64,000 bases of DNA from Herpetosiphonaceae bacterium (GCA_013538855.1 JABXJS010000081.1:26146-90145), one strand, 5' to 3'; positions 1 to 8,657 are shown, numbered from the stretch's first letter. Notes: generated by a model not told the origin, from the sequence alone. Made by a program: numbers and translations.

Positions 1-923
1 CACAGCACGCGGCCGTCAGCACCACTGAGCGCTACTACCTGCCCATCGTGCGTAGCACCGAGAAGATCGGTAAACGCATCGTTGTTAAGGTTGGCCGCCG
101 TTAGCACAGCGCTGCTGAGATCAGGCTTGAACACGGCTATGATCGGCGTTGGAGCTGGGCGGAGCATCTGTGTTGGCAACAGCACATCAGCTGTAGGTGC
201 CGCTGCGGTCGGCTCAGGCGTGGGCGTTGCTAGCGCTACAGCCAGCATCGTGTGCTCCGCAGGCATAGCATCATCACTATCGTCAGCCCGCAGCTTGAGC
301 ACCCAGTAGGCCGACACCGTGATAACCAGCAGCAGCACGCCAACCATCAAGCTCGCCGCTAGCACGCTGCCATTAACTGACCGGTTCGGCGGCAGGCTCC
401 CGCTGATCTGCGCTGGCTGGTGTGTTCCAGCTCCACGCTCAGCCACCGCAGTTGTAACAATCGTATCGCGTAGATCAGTGCCATCGAGGTGCGCGTCACT
501 CAAATCGGCAGCGGTGATATTTGCCTGCCGCAGACTGGCGCGGCTAAGGTCAGCCCGACAAAGCAGCGCCTGCTGCAAGTTGGCGCTTGTGCAGATAGCA
601 TTGCTTAAACTGGCATCAGTCAGATTGGCTTTTATGAGCTTGGCGTAGGGTAGCAGCGCCCAGCGTAGGTTTGCGCCGCGTAGATCGGCGTTCTCCAGTT
701 GGGCCTGGCTTAGATCACTATCCTCAAGGTTCGCGCCGCTCAGCTGCGCACCTGTCAGGTTTGCCCCGCGCAAATTGGCTCGCCGCAGAGTTGCGCCAAC
801 GAGATTCGCGCCGCGCAAGTCAGCGTTCTCTAGTCGCGCACCAGTTAAGTCCATGCCACTCAGTTGATGCGGTCCTGGTCGGCTCAGAAGATCAGCAATC
901 TCTCGCTGCGATAAACGCGCCAT
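1..923 (-). CDS. Pentapeptide-repeat membrane protein with FG-GAP-like domain (C-terminus cut by window edge)
   Basis: The reading frame runs off the left edge, so 307 codons are visible. From the ATG at 923, about residues 25-145 are A(D/N)Lxx pentapeptide repeats, which in known proteins fold as a quadrilateral beta-helix. A Pro/Gly-rich linker follows, then one hydrophobic segment near residues 183-205. After it comes a Thr/Pro/Ala-rich stretch and the beginning of an FG-GAP/VCBS-like repeat (AANLNNDAFTDLLGA) near residues 265-285. This suggests a cytoplasmic pentapeptide scaffold joined through one membrane span to an extracellular beta-propeller; the topology is inferred. A weak AAAGG lies about 10 bases before the ATG. 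Pentapeptide proteins vary widely in role and no function is assigned. Confidence 0.8.
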   Translation of the reverse strand, partial: MARLSQREIADLLSRPGPHQLSGMDLTGARLENADLRGANLVGATLRRANLRGANLTGAQLSGANLEDSDLSQAQLENADLRGANLRWALLPYAKLIKANLTDASLSNAICTSANLQQALLCRADLSRASLRQANITAADLSDAHLDGTDLRDTIVTTAVAERGAGTHQPAQISGSLPPNRSVNGSVLAASLMVGVLLLVITVSAYWVLKLRADDSDDAMPAEHTMLAVALATPTPEPTAAAPTADVLLPTQMLRPAPTPIIAVFKPDLSSAVLTAANLNNDAFTDLLGATHDGQVVALSGADGRVL

Positions 924-1151
924 AGAACACTACCCTTTCTGCCTGCCTAACACGGCTGGTGTGCATGTGTAGCTACAAGACCTAAGCTAGCACACCGTAT
1001 AGACGCCGCTTTAGCTGCATCTATAATTAAGCACATATCAGCTCAATAAAGGAATAGGTTCAGCGGCAGAAAAAGTGACAGAGAGTCCACGGCACGCTGT
1101 TTGATAGCCTCTCTCAGTAGAATCACTCGATCTGCTGCGATTGGAGAAGTC

Positions 1152-1886
1152 ATGCCCCAGGTCATTATGAAGCTGTTGCCGTATATTTTGCCTGCTGTCG
1201 CTGTCGGTATTGCCGGTGGTGTTATCGCCGCCTTCTGGCGGCCAAAGGGGGCAGTGCGCAGTGGCATCCAGCACTTCGCCGCCGGCCTTGTCATCGCCGC
1301 CATCGCCGCCGAGGTGCTGCCCGAGATCGAGCAGTACCACCAGGTCCCGCAGGCGCTCATCGGCTTCGCTGTCGGCGGCTGCGCTATGGTCGCGATGCGC
1401 TGGGGCGTGCACAAGTTCGCCCAGCGCGAGCAGTCTAAGCAGAGCGCGCCGATTGGGCTGGCGGTCGCCGCAGCGCTCGACACTGGCATCGACGGCTCCA
1501 TCATCGGCGCAGCCTTCGCCAGCGGCCAACACCTCGGCCTCGTGCTTGTACTGGCGCTGGGCGTTGAGCTGTTCTTCCTGATGCTCTCCGTTGGCACTGC
1601 CTTTCACGACAGCAGCACCTCGCGCTGGCAGAAGATCACCGTCACATCCGGCATCGCGCTCATGCTGGCGCTGGGCGCGTTTGGCTCCAGTCTGTTTCTG
1701 GCCGATGCGTCGCAGGCGGTGCTCACCGTCGTGCTCTCGTTCGGATCGGCCGCGCTGATCTACCTGGTGGCCGAGGAGCTGCTGGTCGAGGCACACCAGG
1801 CCGCCGAGAACCTGCTCTCCACGGCGCTGCTCTTCGGCGGCTTCTGGGCTTTCTTCGCCTTCGACTTGTTCACCAGCGGCGGCTAG
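1152..1886 (+). CDS. ZIP-like divalent metal transporter family membrane protein
   Basis: A hydrophobic 244-residue protein with about eight predicted membrane helices. The second helix carries H-F-A-A-G with A-E-V-L-P-E, and a mid-protein helix reads ALDTGIDGSIIGAAF, which resembles the metal-binding fourth helix of ZIP transporters (H-N-x-x-D-G). A late helix holds LVAEELLVEAH with acidic and His residues. By family analogy it would move zinc, iron or manganese across the inner membrane. The ATG at 1152 is preferred over the one at 1101 because GGAGAAG lies 3-9 bases upstream. The 3' end overlaps the convergent ArsR-type gene by four bases. The usual His-Asn pair in the fourth helix is not conserved, so substrate and activity are uncertain. 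Confidence 0.7.
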   Translation: MPQVIMKLLPYILPAVAVGIAGGVIAAFWRPKGAVRSGIQHFAAGLVIAAIAAEVLPEIEQYHQVPQALIGFAVGGCAMVAMRWGVHKFAQREQSKQSAPIGLAVAAALDTGIDGSIIGAAFASGQHLGLVLVLALGVELFFLMLSVGTAFHDSSTSRWQKITVTSGIALMLALGAFGSSLFLADASQAVLTVVLSFGSAALIYLVAEELLVEAHQAAENLLSTALLFGGFWAFFAFDLFTSGG

Positions 1887-3022
1887 TCATCCTCAAACTC
1901 GTTCAGCGCGAGAAATTGCTCAAGGTCAGCAAAAAGCCGCCGGATCTCCTCGCCGACAAGGGTGTGGCGCACTTGGCGGCCATCGGGCTGCGTTGTGATC
2001 AGGCCCGCCTCGCGCAGAATCTTGGCGTGCACGCTCACCGTCGGCCGCGCGATCTCCAGGTACTCGGCGATATCGGTGTTGTTCATAGGCAGATGACGGA
2101 TCAAACGCAGGATCGAGAGCCGCGTCGGGTCGGCCAGCGCCTGCGTGCGCACCGCGATCTCCTCGGCTAAGCGCCGAAAGGACTGCATGGTTGACCCCGT
2201 TGGCGCAAACGAGACCAGCATCAGCTCTGGCAGCAGCGTCACCAGGTCAAACATCCCCAGCGGCTCCACCCAGAACACCACCGGCAGCCGCTGCATCAGC
2301 GAGCCTAGCTCAGCGAAGCGCAGCAGCGGATTTTGCGGCGGCAGCCATCCGAGCGGCGGGACAGCACCGCTGTGCTTCAGCACCTTCAGGTGGCCACGCG
2401 CCTCCGCCCAGCGCTGGTCCAGCACCGCCTGCCGCCCAGCCCGCCAGGGCCGGTAGAACTCAAAGTAGAACTGATCGAGCAGGAACCAGAAGCGTGAGTG
2501 CAGCTCGCCGTCACGCAAGATCAACACGCACAGCTCCAGATCGCGGCGCAGCTGGCGCATACGCGCATCAATATTTTGGATCTCGATCTTGCTGATGGTG
2601 TACAGCGCCTGCGCCGCACGCGCACGCACGTCGATGAACTGCTCCTCCAGCGGCAGCGTGCGATCTGGCTGCACATCAACCTGGGCCGCCTCATTGATTG
2701 CATACTCCAGCGCCGCCGCCAGCGTCAGCTCACGGATAGCCAGCGTCACCGCGCCGTAGTCGGTGCCAAACAGCTGGCCCGCCATCACCGCCGCATCTTC
2801 AAGCACACCAACATGCTGACCGCGCAGATGCATCAGCTCGGCCCACTGCGCCCGCCACTCTGGCGTGATCGTTGCCAGCAGCTCGTTAATCGCTGGGTCG
2901 AACACACGCACAGTCGATTCTTCGCGCCTAAGCGCCCACGTCAGCACAAGGTTCAGCTCCAGCGCAAGGCTCTCGCTGACCAGCCAGCCCGGCGCGGCCG
3001 GCACAGACTCCATAGCTATCAT
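1883..3022 (-). CDS. ArsR-family transcriptional regulator with long N-terminal domain
   Basis: About 379 residues. The last ~90 form an ArsR-type winged helix-turn-helix: ALADPTRLSILRLI, then NNTDIAEYLEIARPTVSVHAKILREAGL as recognition helices, and a wing around QPDGRQVRHTL. The N-terminal ~280 residues are unlike short metal-sensing ArsR proteins; they lack a CxC metal motif and are probably a ligand or dimerisation domain. The ATG at 3022 is chosen because GGAG lies eight bases upstream; a GTG at 3046 is less well placed. The next gene transcribed in the same direction is an MFS transporter whose promoter holds two tandem palindromes (4900-4938). Control of that transporter by this protein is a reasonable inference. 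Confidence 0.82.
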   Translation of the reverse strand: MIAMESVPAAPGWLVSESLALELNLVLTWALRREESTVRVFDPAINELLATITPEWRAQWAELMHLRGQHVGVLEDAAVMAGQLFGTDYGAVTLAIRELTLAAALEYAINEAAQVDVQPDRTLPLEEQFIDVRARAAQALYTISKIEIQNIDARMRQLRRDLELCVLILRDGELHSRFWFLLDQFYFEFYRPWRAGRQAVLDQRWAEARGHLKVLKHSGAVPPLGWLPPQNPLLRFAELGSLMQRLPVVFWVEPLGMFDLVTLLPELMLVSFAPTGSTMQSFRRLAEEIAVRTQALADPTRLSILRLIRHLPMNNTDIAEYLEIARPTVSVHAKILREAGLITTQPDGRQVRHTLVGEEIRRLFADLEQFLALNEFEDD

Positions 3023-3563
3023 TTCGGCTCCATCTCGCAGTAGCACAGCCCGCAGGAAAAACAGCGTAGCCTAAAGGGTACTCGATGCCCGCAGCCTTTG
3101 CAAACCTCACGTGCTCTAGCAGTCAAGGCCGCACCCATCCCGCGCGCTGCTGCACTCCCCGCCTGGAGCTATTGGCGCGCTGCTGTTCTGCAAAAAATAA
3201 GCCGCCTGTGCTCCGCTGGAACAGCTCAGCTTGCAGTGCCAGCGCTTGCATATACGCCCGTCGCTTGCTGTGGCCGCCCCGCAGCGCGGTCGGACCAGCT
3301 CACGCCATGGCTGCTGGCCGCCCCCAGCCTGCCTAGCAGCACGACGAACCGGATCGTCTGGCCTGGGCAAGCGGGGCAGCGCGCTCGCCCGCAGAGCTGC
3401 CACCACCGCGCATCCCGCCGGATTGCCCTCCCGCAGCATTGTCCCACTTGCCGCTGCCCCAGGCCCGCAGCGCATCCGGTCGTACTGTCCGCCCACAGCA
3501 CTGTCGCACGCGACTGTACCGAAGGCGCACTTGAACTGGCGCAACAGTCTTGCCGCAGCACGC
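3023..3563. other. Gene-free GC-rich spacer with degenerate repeats
   Basis: About 540 bases between the regulator and the MFS gene. Open frames exist on both strands, but they show no family resemblance, use rare residue patterns (many Cys, Arg, Ser) and lack good ribosome sites. Two related stretches of about 45 bases begin near 3408 and 3470. The segment 3271-3301 is one copy of a 31-base sequence found twice more near 42 kb. I read it as non-coding repeat-bearing or decayed DNA. Confidence 0.55.
3271..3301 (-). repeat. 31-bp dispersed repeat, copy 1 (inverted relative to copies 2 and 3)
   Basis: The 31 bases are the exact reverse complement of 41955-41985 and 42241-42271. All copies are intergenic. 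Read on the strand of this copy they would encode E-L-V-R-P-R-C-G-A-A, but that open frame looks spurious. It appears to be part of a genome-dispersed intergenic repeat family. Confidence 0.8.
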
Positions 3564-3605
3564 GCTGGCGGCGACACCCGCTCTGCTCTGGGTGTCGCCG
3601 CCAGC
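3564..3605 (-). terminator. Strong hairpin downstream of the MFS gene
   Basis: A perfect 16-bp stem (3564-3579 pairing with 3590-3605) around a 10-base loop starts 12 bases past the MFS stop codon. There is no T-run, so intrinsic termination is not certain, but position and strength suit a 3' end or mRNA-stabilising structure. Confidence 0.6.
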
Positions 3606-3616
3606 ACTCGTCAAGC

Positions 3617-4879
3617 CTAGGCTTCGACAGCAAGTGGAGCGCGAAGCGTTTGGCCACGCAGCACGAGCGCGGTGCCGAGCACAACCAGCATAATTGCCAG
3701 CGTTGCCGCGCTAAAGTAGAGCGTGGTCGAGATCAGGCGCGGCACAAGCAGCGGCACCGCCAGCAGTGCGATCAGCTGACCAAACACCATCACACTCTGA
3801 AAGACCCCACTGACGCGGCCGAGATACGCTGGCGGCGTCAGCGTTTGCAGCAGCGTCTGCAGCTGTACCACCGCCAGCCCGCTGCCAGCGCCGCCGACCA
3901 CGCAGGCCAGCAGCATCGCACCGCGGGCCAGCATCGGACTCTGGAGGCTGATCGCCAGCGGCACAGCCATGGGGATGCTGGCCAGCGCCAACATACCAAT
4001 CAGCAGATCGCGCCATGGTCGCTGCGAGCCGCCCTTGAGCAGCAGCCAGAGCGTCGCCAGGGCCGAGCCAGCGCCAACCAAGCCGATCATCAGGCCAAAG
4101 AAGCCCTCGTCGCCGCCAAGAATATCGCGCGTGATGACCGATGAAAAGACATCGAAGCCCATGATCACGATCAGCATCAGGAACGTCGATACAAACAGCA
4201 GCAGCAGCAAGGGCGACGAGCGGATCACCGCAAGCACCGAGCGCCGCGGGGCAGTGGCTGGCGCGCGCTCGGCGGGCTGGGCCGCGTTGGCCTCGGCTGT
4301 GGCAGCGGCCGCTGTGGCCTTGAGTGCAGGCAGGCGCAGCAGAATGAGCGCTGAAACCCCATACGAGATCACATCGACGATCACCGCCTGATGCGGCGTC
4401 AGCACTGTCAGCAGCAGGCCCGCCAGCATCGGCCCAAGAATTTTGAGCACGCCGGTGAGCTGCTGCAGCAGCGCGTTGGCCTGGGTCAGCAGCTCTTTAG
4501 GCACCAGCAGCGGCACGGCCGCCTGCCGCGCTGGCAGCATCAGCGTGGTACAGAACGATTGGACCGCCAGCAGTGCGTAGATCCAGCCAATGCTTGGCGC
4601 GACAATTAGCCCAGCGACGACGATACCGGCCAGCGCCTCGCTGATAATCATCAGCCACTTGCGGTCGTAGCGATCGCTGAGCCAGCCGGCAATCGGGCTA
4701 AACAGCAGCATCGGCACCATGGAGGCCAGAAAAATACCGCTGCTGGCCTGCACACCGCCGCCCTGCTGGAAGACGATCAGCGCGAACATCGCCATCGCCG
4801 TCACCCACGTTCCAAGGCCGCTGACCGCCTCGGCCAGCCCAACAATCAGAAGATCACGCTGTTTGAATAGTTGACGCAT
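3617..4879 (-). CDS. Major facilitator superfamily transporter (drug-efflux type)
   Basis: 420 residues with about 12 hydrophobic helices split by a polar Ala/Glu-rich loop near residues 185-215. The first helices read LIVGLAEAVSGLGTWVTAMA, and a loop carries the MFS signature GWLSDRYDRKWLM (family motif G-x-L-x-D-R-x-x-R). The layout matches MFS exporters of the macrolide-efflux (MFS_3) kind, so proton-driven export of a small molecule is likely; the substrate is unknown. GAGGGG lies about five bases before the ATG. A promoter with two tandem palindromes precedes it, and an ArsR-type regulator gene lies downstream on the same strand. Confidence 0.88.
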   Translation of the reverse strand: MRQLFKQRDLLIVGLAEAVSGLGTWVTAMAMFALIVFQQGGGVQASSGIFLASMVPMLLFSPIAGWLSDRYDRKWLMIISEALAGIVVAGLIVAPSIGWIYALLAVQSFCTTLMLPARQAAVPLLVPKELLTQANALLQQLTGVLKILGPMLAGLLLTVLTPHQAVIVDVISYGVSALILLRLPALKATAAAATAEANAAQPAERAPATAPRRSVLAVIRSSPLLLLLFVSTFLMLIVIMGFDVFSSVITRDILGGDEGFFGLMIGLVGAGSALATLWLLLKGGSQRPWRDLLIGMLALASIPMAVPLAISLQSPMLARGAMLLACVVGGAGSGLAVVQLQTLLQTLTPPAYLGRVSGVFQSVMVFGQLIALLAVPLLVPRLISTTLYFSAATLAIMLVVLGTALVLRGQTLRAPLAVEA

Positions 4880-4899
4880 CGTAGCCCCTCAATAAAACG

Positions 4900-4942
4900 T
4901 AGTTGATAAACTATTTATATCGTAGTTGACAGACTACGTCAC
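4900..4942 (-). promoter_or_regulatory. MFS promoter with two tandem operator-like palindromes
   Basis: On the minus strand a GTGACG hexamer (4937-4942) and TATAAA (4914-4919) are separated by 17 bases. One palindrome, CGTAGT-N6-ACTACG (4921-4938), fills the spacer. A second, TAGTT-N4-AACTA (4900-4913), covers the expected transcription start. Both share the half-site TAGTTGA. This arrangement is typical of an autoregulated or regulator-controlled efflux gene; the ArsR-type protein at 1883-3022 is the obvious candidate ligand. Confidence 0.65.
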
Positions 4943-5041
4943 GTCAAGAGGGATATTCATCGGTAAAAAGCGATAGAAACCCTAGCGCAGCCAAGACGTA
5001 TTACAAACACTCAGCCAAAACACTGGATATAAGGAGGTCGT

Positions 5042-5608
5042 ATGGGACCAGGGGTTATTATCGCCATCGTCATTGGGGGGCTGCTACTGATCCTGATGCT
5101 GATGTACAACAGCCTGATCAACAAGCGCAACCGGGTTGACCAACTCTTCGCCACGATGGATGTCATGCTGAAAAAGCGCCATGATCTCATCCCCAACCTC
5201 GTGGCGGCCGTCAAGCAGTACATGACCCATGAGCGCGACGTCCTGACCAACATCACCGAGCTGCGCGCGCAAGCGACCAGCGGCAGCCTCTCGCCGGACC
5301 AGCAGACGAACGTCGAGAATCAGCTAACGGCCTCGCTAGGGCGGCTGATGGCGGTGGCCGAGGGCTACCCTGATCTGAAGGCCAACACCAACTTTTTGCA
5401 GCTGCAAGGTGCGCTGAACGAAGTCGAAGAGCAGCTCTCGGCGGCACGACGCGCCTACAACAGCACAGTCACCGACTACAACAACGCCATTCAGATGTTC
5501 CCGACCAACATCATGGCCTCGATGATGGGCATGCAGCGCCGCGCCTGGTTCGAAATTCCCGAAATCGAGCGCCAGAACGTTGACGTCAACGCGCTCTTTC
5601 AGCGCTAG
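5042..5608 (+). CDS. lemA: LemA family membrane protein
   Basis: 188 residues, the usual LemA length. A single N-terminal membrane helix (residues 4-22) is followed by the family hallmark: YNSLINKRNRVDQLFATMDV, then LKKRHDLIPNLVAAVKQYM, and a C-terminal helical region with YNSTVTDYNNAIQMFPTNI near residues 140-160. LemA proteins are anchored four-helix bundles of unsettled function, often beside DUF3137 or TPM-domain genes, as here. An ideal AAGGAGG lies just before the ATG. It is divergent from the MFS gene and followed 42 bases later by a DUF3137 gene, so the two are probably one transcript. Confidence 0.95.
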   Translation: MGPGVIIAIVIGGLLLILMLMYNSLINKRNRVDQLFATMDVMLKKRHDLIPNLVAAVKQYMTHERDVLTNITELRAQATSGSLSPDQQTNVENQLTASLGRLMAVAEGYPDLKANTNFLQLQGALNEVEEQLSAARRAYNSTVTDYNNAIQMFPTNIMASMMGMQRRAWFEIPEIERQNVDVNALFQR

Positions 5609-5650
5609 GTGAAGTAAATCTAGATCTAGAGGAAAGAGGTTAAGCTGCCG

Positions 5651-6616
5651 ATGCAATCTATCTCACCAACACCCAACCCACTGCCCCGTGCGGATCTTGC
5701 GCCCATCGAACAGCTGCGGCAGCGGGCGTTGATCGCCATCGCCGGCGCAGTCGCCATGATCATCATCGCAGTGGGGCTAGGTATCCTGCTGCTACAGGAG
5801 GTCTCGCCGATTTTCCTGCTGCCGTTTGTGATCGTGGCGATTGGTCTGGTGATATACGCCTCGATGCAGTGGACGCGCTACCGCCAAACCTTTAAGCGCG
5901 AAGTGATCACCATGCTGGTAAAGAGCATCAACCCAAGCCTGATGTACGATCCAAAAGGGTCGATCAGCTACAACGAGTACATGCAGAGCCAGATCTACCT
6001 GCACGATGTTGACCGCTTCGAGGGCGAGGACTTTGTAAGCGGCACGATTGGCGCAACGCCGTTCCGCTTCTCGGAGCTACACAGCGAGTATGTGACCACC
6101 AGCACAGACAAGGATGGGCATACCCACCGCAACTGGCACACCATTTTCCAGGGCATCTTCTTCATTGCCGACTTCAACAAGCACTTCAACGGCACCACGG
6201 TAGTGCTGCCGGACAGCGCCGAAAAGCTATTCGGACGGATTGGGCAGAAGTTTCAGGAGCTAAGCGGCAAGCTGACCTTTAAGCGCGGCGATCTTGTAAA
6301 GCTAGAAGACCCCGAGTTCGAGCGCCACTTTGTCGTGTATGGCAGCGACCAAATCGAGGCGCGCTACATCCTCTCGACCAGCCTGATGCAGCGCATCGTC
6401 GATTTCCGGCAGCGCTCCGGGCGGCGCGTGGCGCTCTCGTTTGTCAACTCGGTGATCAACGTAGCGATTGAAGACTCGCGCAACAAATTTGAGCCGCCGC
6501 TGTTTGGCAGCCTGCTCAAGGGCGACTACATCAACGAGTACCTCGCCGACCTGCGCTTCGTGCTCGGCATCGTCGATGATCTGAACCTCAATCTGCGGAT
6601 TTGGAGCAAGAGCTAG
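5651..6616 (+). CDS. DUF3137 family membrane protein
   Basis: 321 residues. Two membrane helices lie near residues 27-48 and 52-70. A soluble domain follows with the DUF3137 features: an F-K-x-x-V-x-x-L repeat start, YNEYMQSQIY, a conserved FRFSELHSEY and FQGIFFIADFNK, and a late region on nucleoid-like spacing ending NLNLRIWSKS. DUF3137 proteins are commonly encoded next to lemA; their biochemical role is unknown. An AGAGG lies about 12 bases before the ATG, a little distant. Together with LemA it probably forms a small envelope module. Confidence 0.85.
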   Translation: MQSISPTPNPLPRADLAPIEQLRQRALIAIAGAVAMIIIAVGLGILLLQEVSPIFLLPFVIVAIGLVIYASMQWTRYRQTFKREVITMLVKSINPSLMYDPKGSISYNEYMQSQIYLHDVDRFEGEDFVSGTIGATPFRFSELHSEYVTTSTDKDGHTHRNWHTIFQGIFFIADFNKHFNGTTVVLPDSAEKLFGRIGQKFQELSGKLTFKRGDLVKLEDPEFERHFVVYGSDQIEARYILSTSLMQRIVDFRQRSGRRVALSFVNSVINVAIEDSRNKFEPPLFGSLLKGDYINEYLADLRFVLGIVDDLNLNLRIWSKS

Positions 6617-6640
6617 CGCTTAACCACAGCGCCGAGCATC

Positions 6641-6679
6641 AAAAAAACAACACCCCAGCCAATGATGGCCGGGGTGTTG
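6641..6679 (-). terminator. Rho-independent terminator of citrate synthase
   Basis: On the minus strand a GC-rich stem (6667-6679 with 6648-6660, one mismatch, six-base loop) is followed by a run of seven T. It lies 26 bases past the gltA stop. It may also stop readthrough from the convergent DUF3137 gene. Confidence 0.85.
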
Positions 6680-6704
6680 CGTTACGTCGTGCCGTGCGCG
6701 CTGA

Positions 6705-7991
6705 CTAGGAGCGCTTCTCGACAGGCACAAAATCGCGCTCGTTGTAGCCGGTGTAGATCTGGCGTGGGCGCGCGATGCTGGTCTCCTTGTCCTCGCGCGA
6801 CTCCTCCCACTGGGCCAGCCAGCCGACGGTGCGTGGGATCGCGAAGAGCACCGGGAACATATCGACCGGGAAGCGCATGGCCTGGTAGATAATGCCGGTG
6901 TAGAAATCGACATTGGGATAGAGCTTGCGCTCGATGAAGTACTCATCTTCGAGGGCGATGCGCTCTAGCTCAAGGGCGATATCGAGCAGCGGATTGCGCC
7001 CGGTGACCTCGAACACCTCATAGGCCATCTTTTTAACGATGGCCGCGCGCGGATCGTAGTTTTTGTAGACGCGGTGGCCGAAGCCCATCAGCAGCGTCTC
7101 GCGATTTTTGACCTTGGTAATAAACTCGGGCACATTGTCGACCGAGCCGATATCCTGAAGCATGCGCAGCACCTGCTCGTTCGCGCCGCCGTGCAGCGGG
7201 CCATAGAGCGCGGCGGCGGCACCGGCCATCGCCGAGTAGGGATCGACGTTGGAGCTGCTGACTGAGCGCATCGCGTTGGTGCCACAGTTCTGCTCGTGGT
7301 CGGCGTGCAGAATAAACAGCACATCGAGCGCGCGCTCCAGCACCGGATGCGGCTGATACGAGTCGGCCATCTGGAACATCATCTTTAAGAAGTTGCCCGT
7401 GTAGCTCAGCGTATTATCGGGATAGACATACGGCAGGCCCATGCGCTTGCGATAGGCGTAGGCGGCGATGGTGGGCATCTTGGCGATCAGGCGTGAGATC
7501 TGCAGGCGGCGCACAGCGGAATCTTTGATTTTCCGGGCGTTGGGGTAGAAGGTGGAGAGGGCGGCAATAGTACTAATCAGCATGCCCATGGGGTGAGCGT
7601 CGTACTGAAAGCCGTCCATCAACTTCTTTATATTCTCGTGCACCATCGTGCGGTGGGTGATCTCGTAGACCCAGGCATCGAGCTCGGGGCGGGTTGGCAG
7701 CTCACCGTTGAGGATGAGATAGGCCGTTTCGAGATAGGAGCTATTTTCAGCCAGCTGCTCGATGGGGTAGCCGCGATAGCGCAGAATGCCCTTTTCACCG
7801 TCGATGTAGGTGATGGCGCTGCGGCAGGAGGACGTATTATTGAAGCCTGGATCGTGGGACATCAGGCCGAAGTCCTCTGGATCGACCTTGATCTGGCGCA
7901 GATCCATGGCGCGGATCGTTCCATCGGTGATCGGGACGGAATACGTTTTCCCAGTACGATTGTCAGTAATCGTCAGACTTTGTTCGCTCAC
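6705..7991 (-). CDS. gltA: Citrate synthase (type II)
   Basis: Condenses oxaloacetate and acetyl-CoA to citrate, entering the TCA cycle. The protein carries the three catalytic regions: HADHEQNCGTNAMRSV (His near residue 230), PLHGGANEQVL with GFGHRVYKNYDPRA (His near 305), and NVDFYTGIIY (Asp near 362). The N-terminal beta domain (TITDNRTGKTYSVPI) is that of the long GltA type. A GTG at 7991 is taken as the start because AGGAGG lies six bases upstream, giving 428 residues, nearly the length of E. coli GltA. An ATG at 8006 would add five residues but has no ribosome site. It is monocistronic, with its own promoter and terminator. Confidence 0.96.
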   Translation of the reverse strand: MSEQSLTITDNRTGKTYSVPITDGTIRAMDLRQIKVDPEDFGLMSHDPGFNNTSSCRSAITYIDGEKGILRYRGYPIEQLAENSSYLETAYLILNGELPTRPELDAWVYEITHRTMVHENIKKLMDGFQYDAHPMGMLISTIAALSTFYPNARKIKDSAVRRLQISRLIAKMPTIAAYAYRKRMGLPYVYPDNTLSYTGNFLKMMFQMADSYQPHPVLERALDVLFILHADHEQNCGTNAMRSVSSSNVDPYSAMAGAAAALYGPLHGGANEQVLRMLQDIGSVDNVPEFITKVKNRETLLMGFGHRVYKNYDPRAAIVKKMAYEVFEVTGRNPLLDIALELERIALEDEYFIERKLYPNVDFYTGIIYQAMRFPVDMFPVLFAIPRTVGWLAQWEESREDKETSIARPRQIYTGYNERDFVPVEKRS

Positions 7992-8081
7992 CAGCGACCT
8001 CCTCATGGTCTATTAAACTGAAGCATCATTGCTTCGCTGAGTAAATAATCATTGCGCGAGAAAGCCGTTTCTCCTGTGCGC

Positions 8082-8110
8082 ATTGTAACAATCCTTTAGA
8101 TTCTCGGCAA
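8082..8110 (-). promoter_or_regulatory. Promoter of citrate synthase
   Basis: TTGCCG (minus strand, 8105-8110), 17 bases, then TACAAT (8082-8087). This is close to the sigma-70 consensus and matches in style the rpsF promoter at 32353-32381. The implied leader of about 85 bases includes a small 6-bp hairpin near 8016-8031. Confidence 0.65.
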
Positions 8111-8181
8111 CGTGAGTAGACCCAAGCAGGTCGCTGTGCGAGCACAGCTGACCCACATAACGACCAACAGCTGCGCGTAGG

Positions 8182-8415
8182 TTATGGCTCGAAGCGATCG
8201 CCGAACAGGCTGCCAAGCACATAGCTCGTCAACAGCGTATAAAAGGATGAGCCGCCGCAGGCGAGGCCCACGCCAAGCGCTGGCAGCACATTGGAGCGCA
8301 GCACCCGCACTGGCCCGAGCACCACACCGCGTTGCGTGGGCAGCCCACGGCTGGCCGACCCAAGCGCCGAGCCAACGTGAGCGACAACAATCAACTTAAG
8401 CATCTTCTTGAGCAT
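8182..8415 (-). CDS. Small hydrophobic protein of unknown function
   Basis: 77 residues, not recognised. GAGGAG lies seven bases before the ATG, and codon use resembles its neighbours, so it is probably a real gene. It has two moderately hydrophobic stretches (residues 5-22 and 44-70) with many Gly and Leu residues, suggesting membrane association. A TATACT hexamer (minus strand, 8453-8458) could be its -10 element, but no good -35 is seen. It stands alone between citrate synthase and the exopolysaccharide operon, divergent from the latter. Confidence 0.6.
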   Translation of the reverse strand: MLKKMLKLIVVAHVGSALGSASRGLPTQRGVVLGPVRVLRSNVLPALGVGLACGGSSFYTLLTSYVLGSLFGDRFEP

Positions 8416-8657
8416 ATGCGGCTCCTCTAGCTAAAACCGGCACCACCTGTTCAGTATAGCGCGTTTTCGCGCGCACTTGGCACATGCCTTGCTGCACCAC
8501 AGTGCTAGAAGCGCCACAACGGCACAGCATAGCGGCGAAAAAGTGTCAACCTAAAACTGTAGCCGAACAGTCATCCTATGGCTGAAGCATAGAATCATCC
8601 AGCCTCACCCACACAGGTGAATTAGCGCCAGGAGCCGCTTTAGAACCAGTGATATTC

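Noticed and set aside
1038..1796. Minus-strand frame antisense to the ZIP-like gene
   Set aside because: Gln/Arg/His-rich product without motifs. The plus frame shows membrane helices and a ribosome site.
3098..4144. Plus-strand frame of 348 codons running into the MFS gene from the other side
   Set aside because: It is antisense to the MFS gene for half its length, and rich in His, Gln and Arg with no ribosome site.
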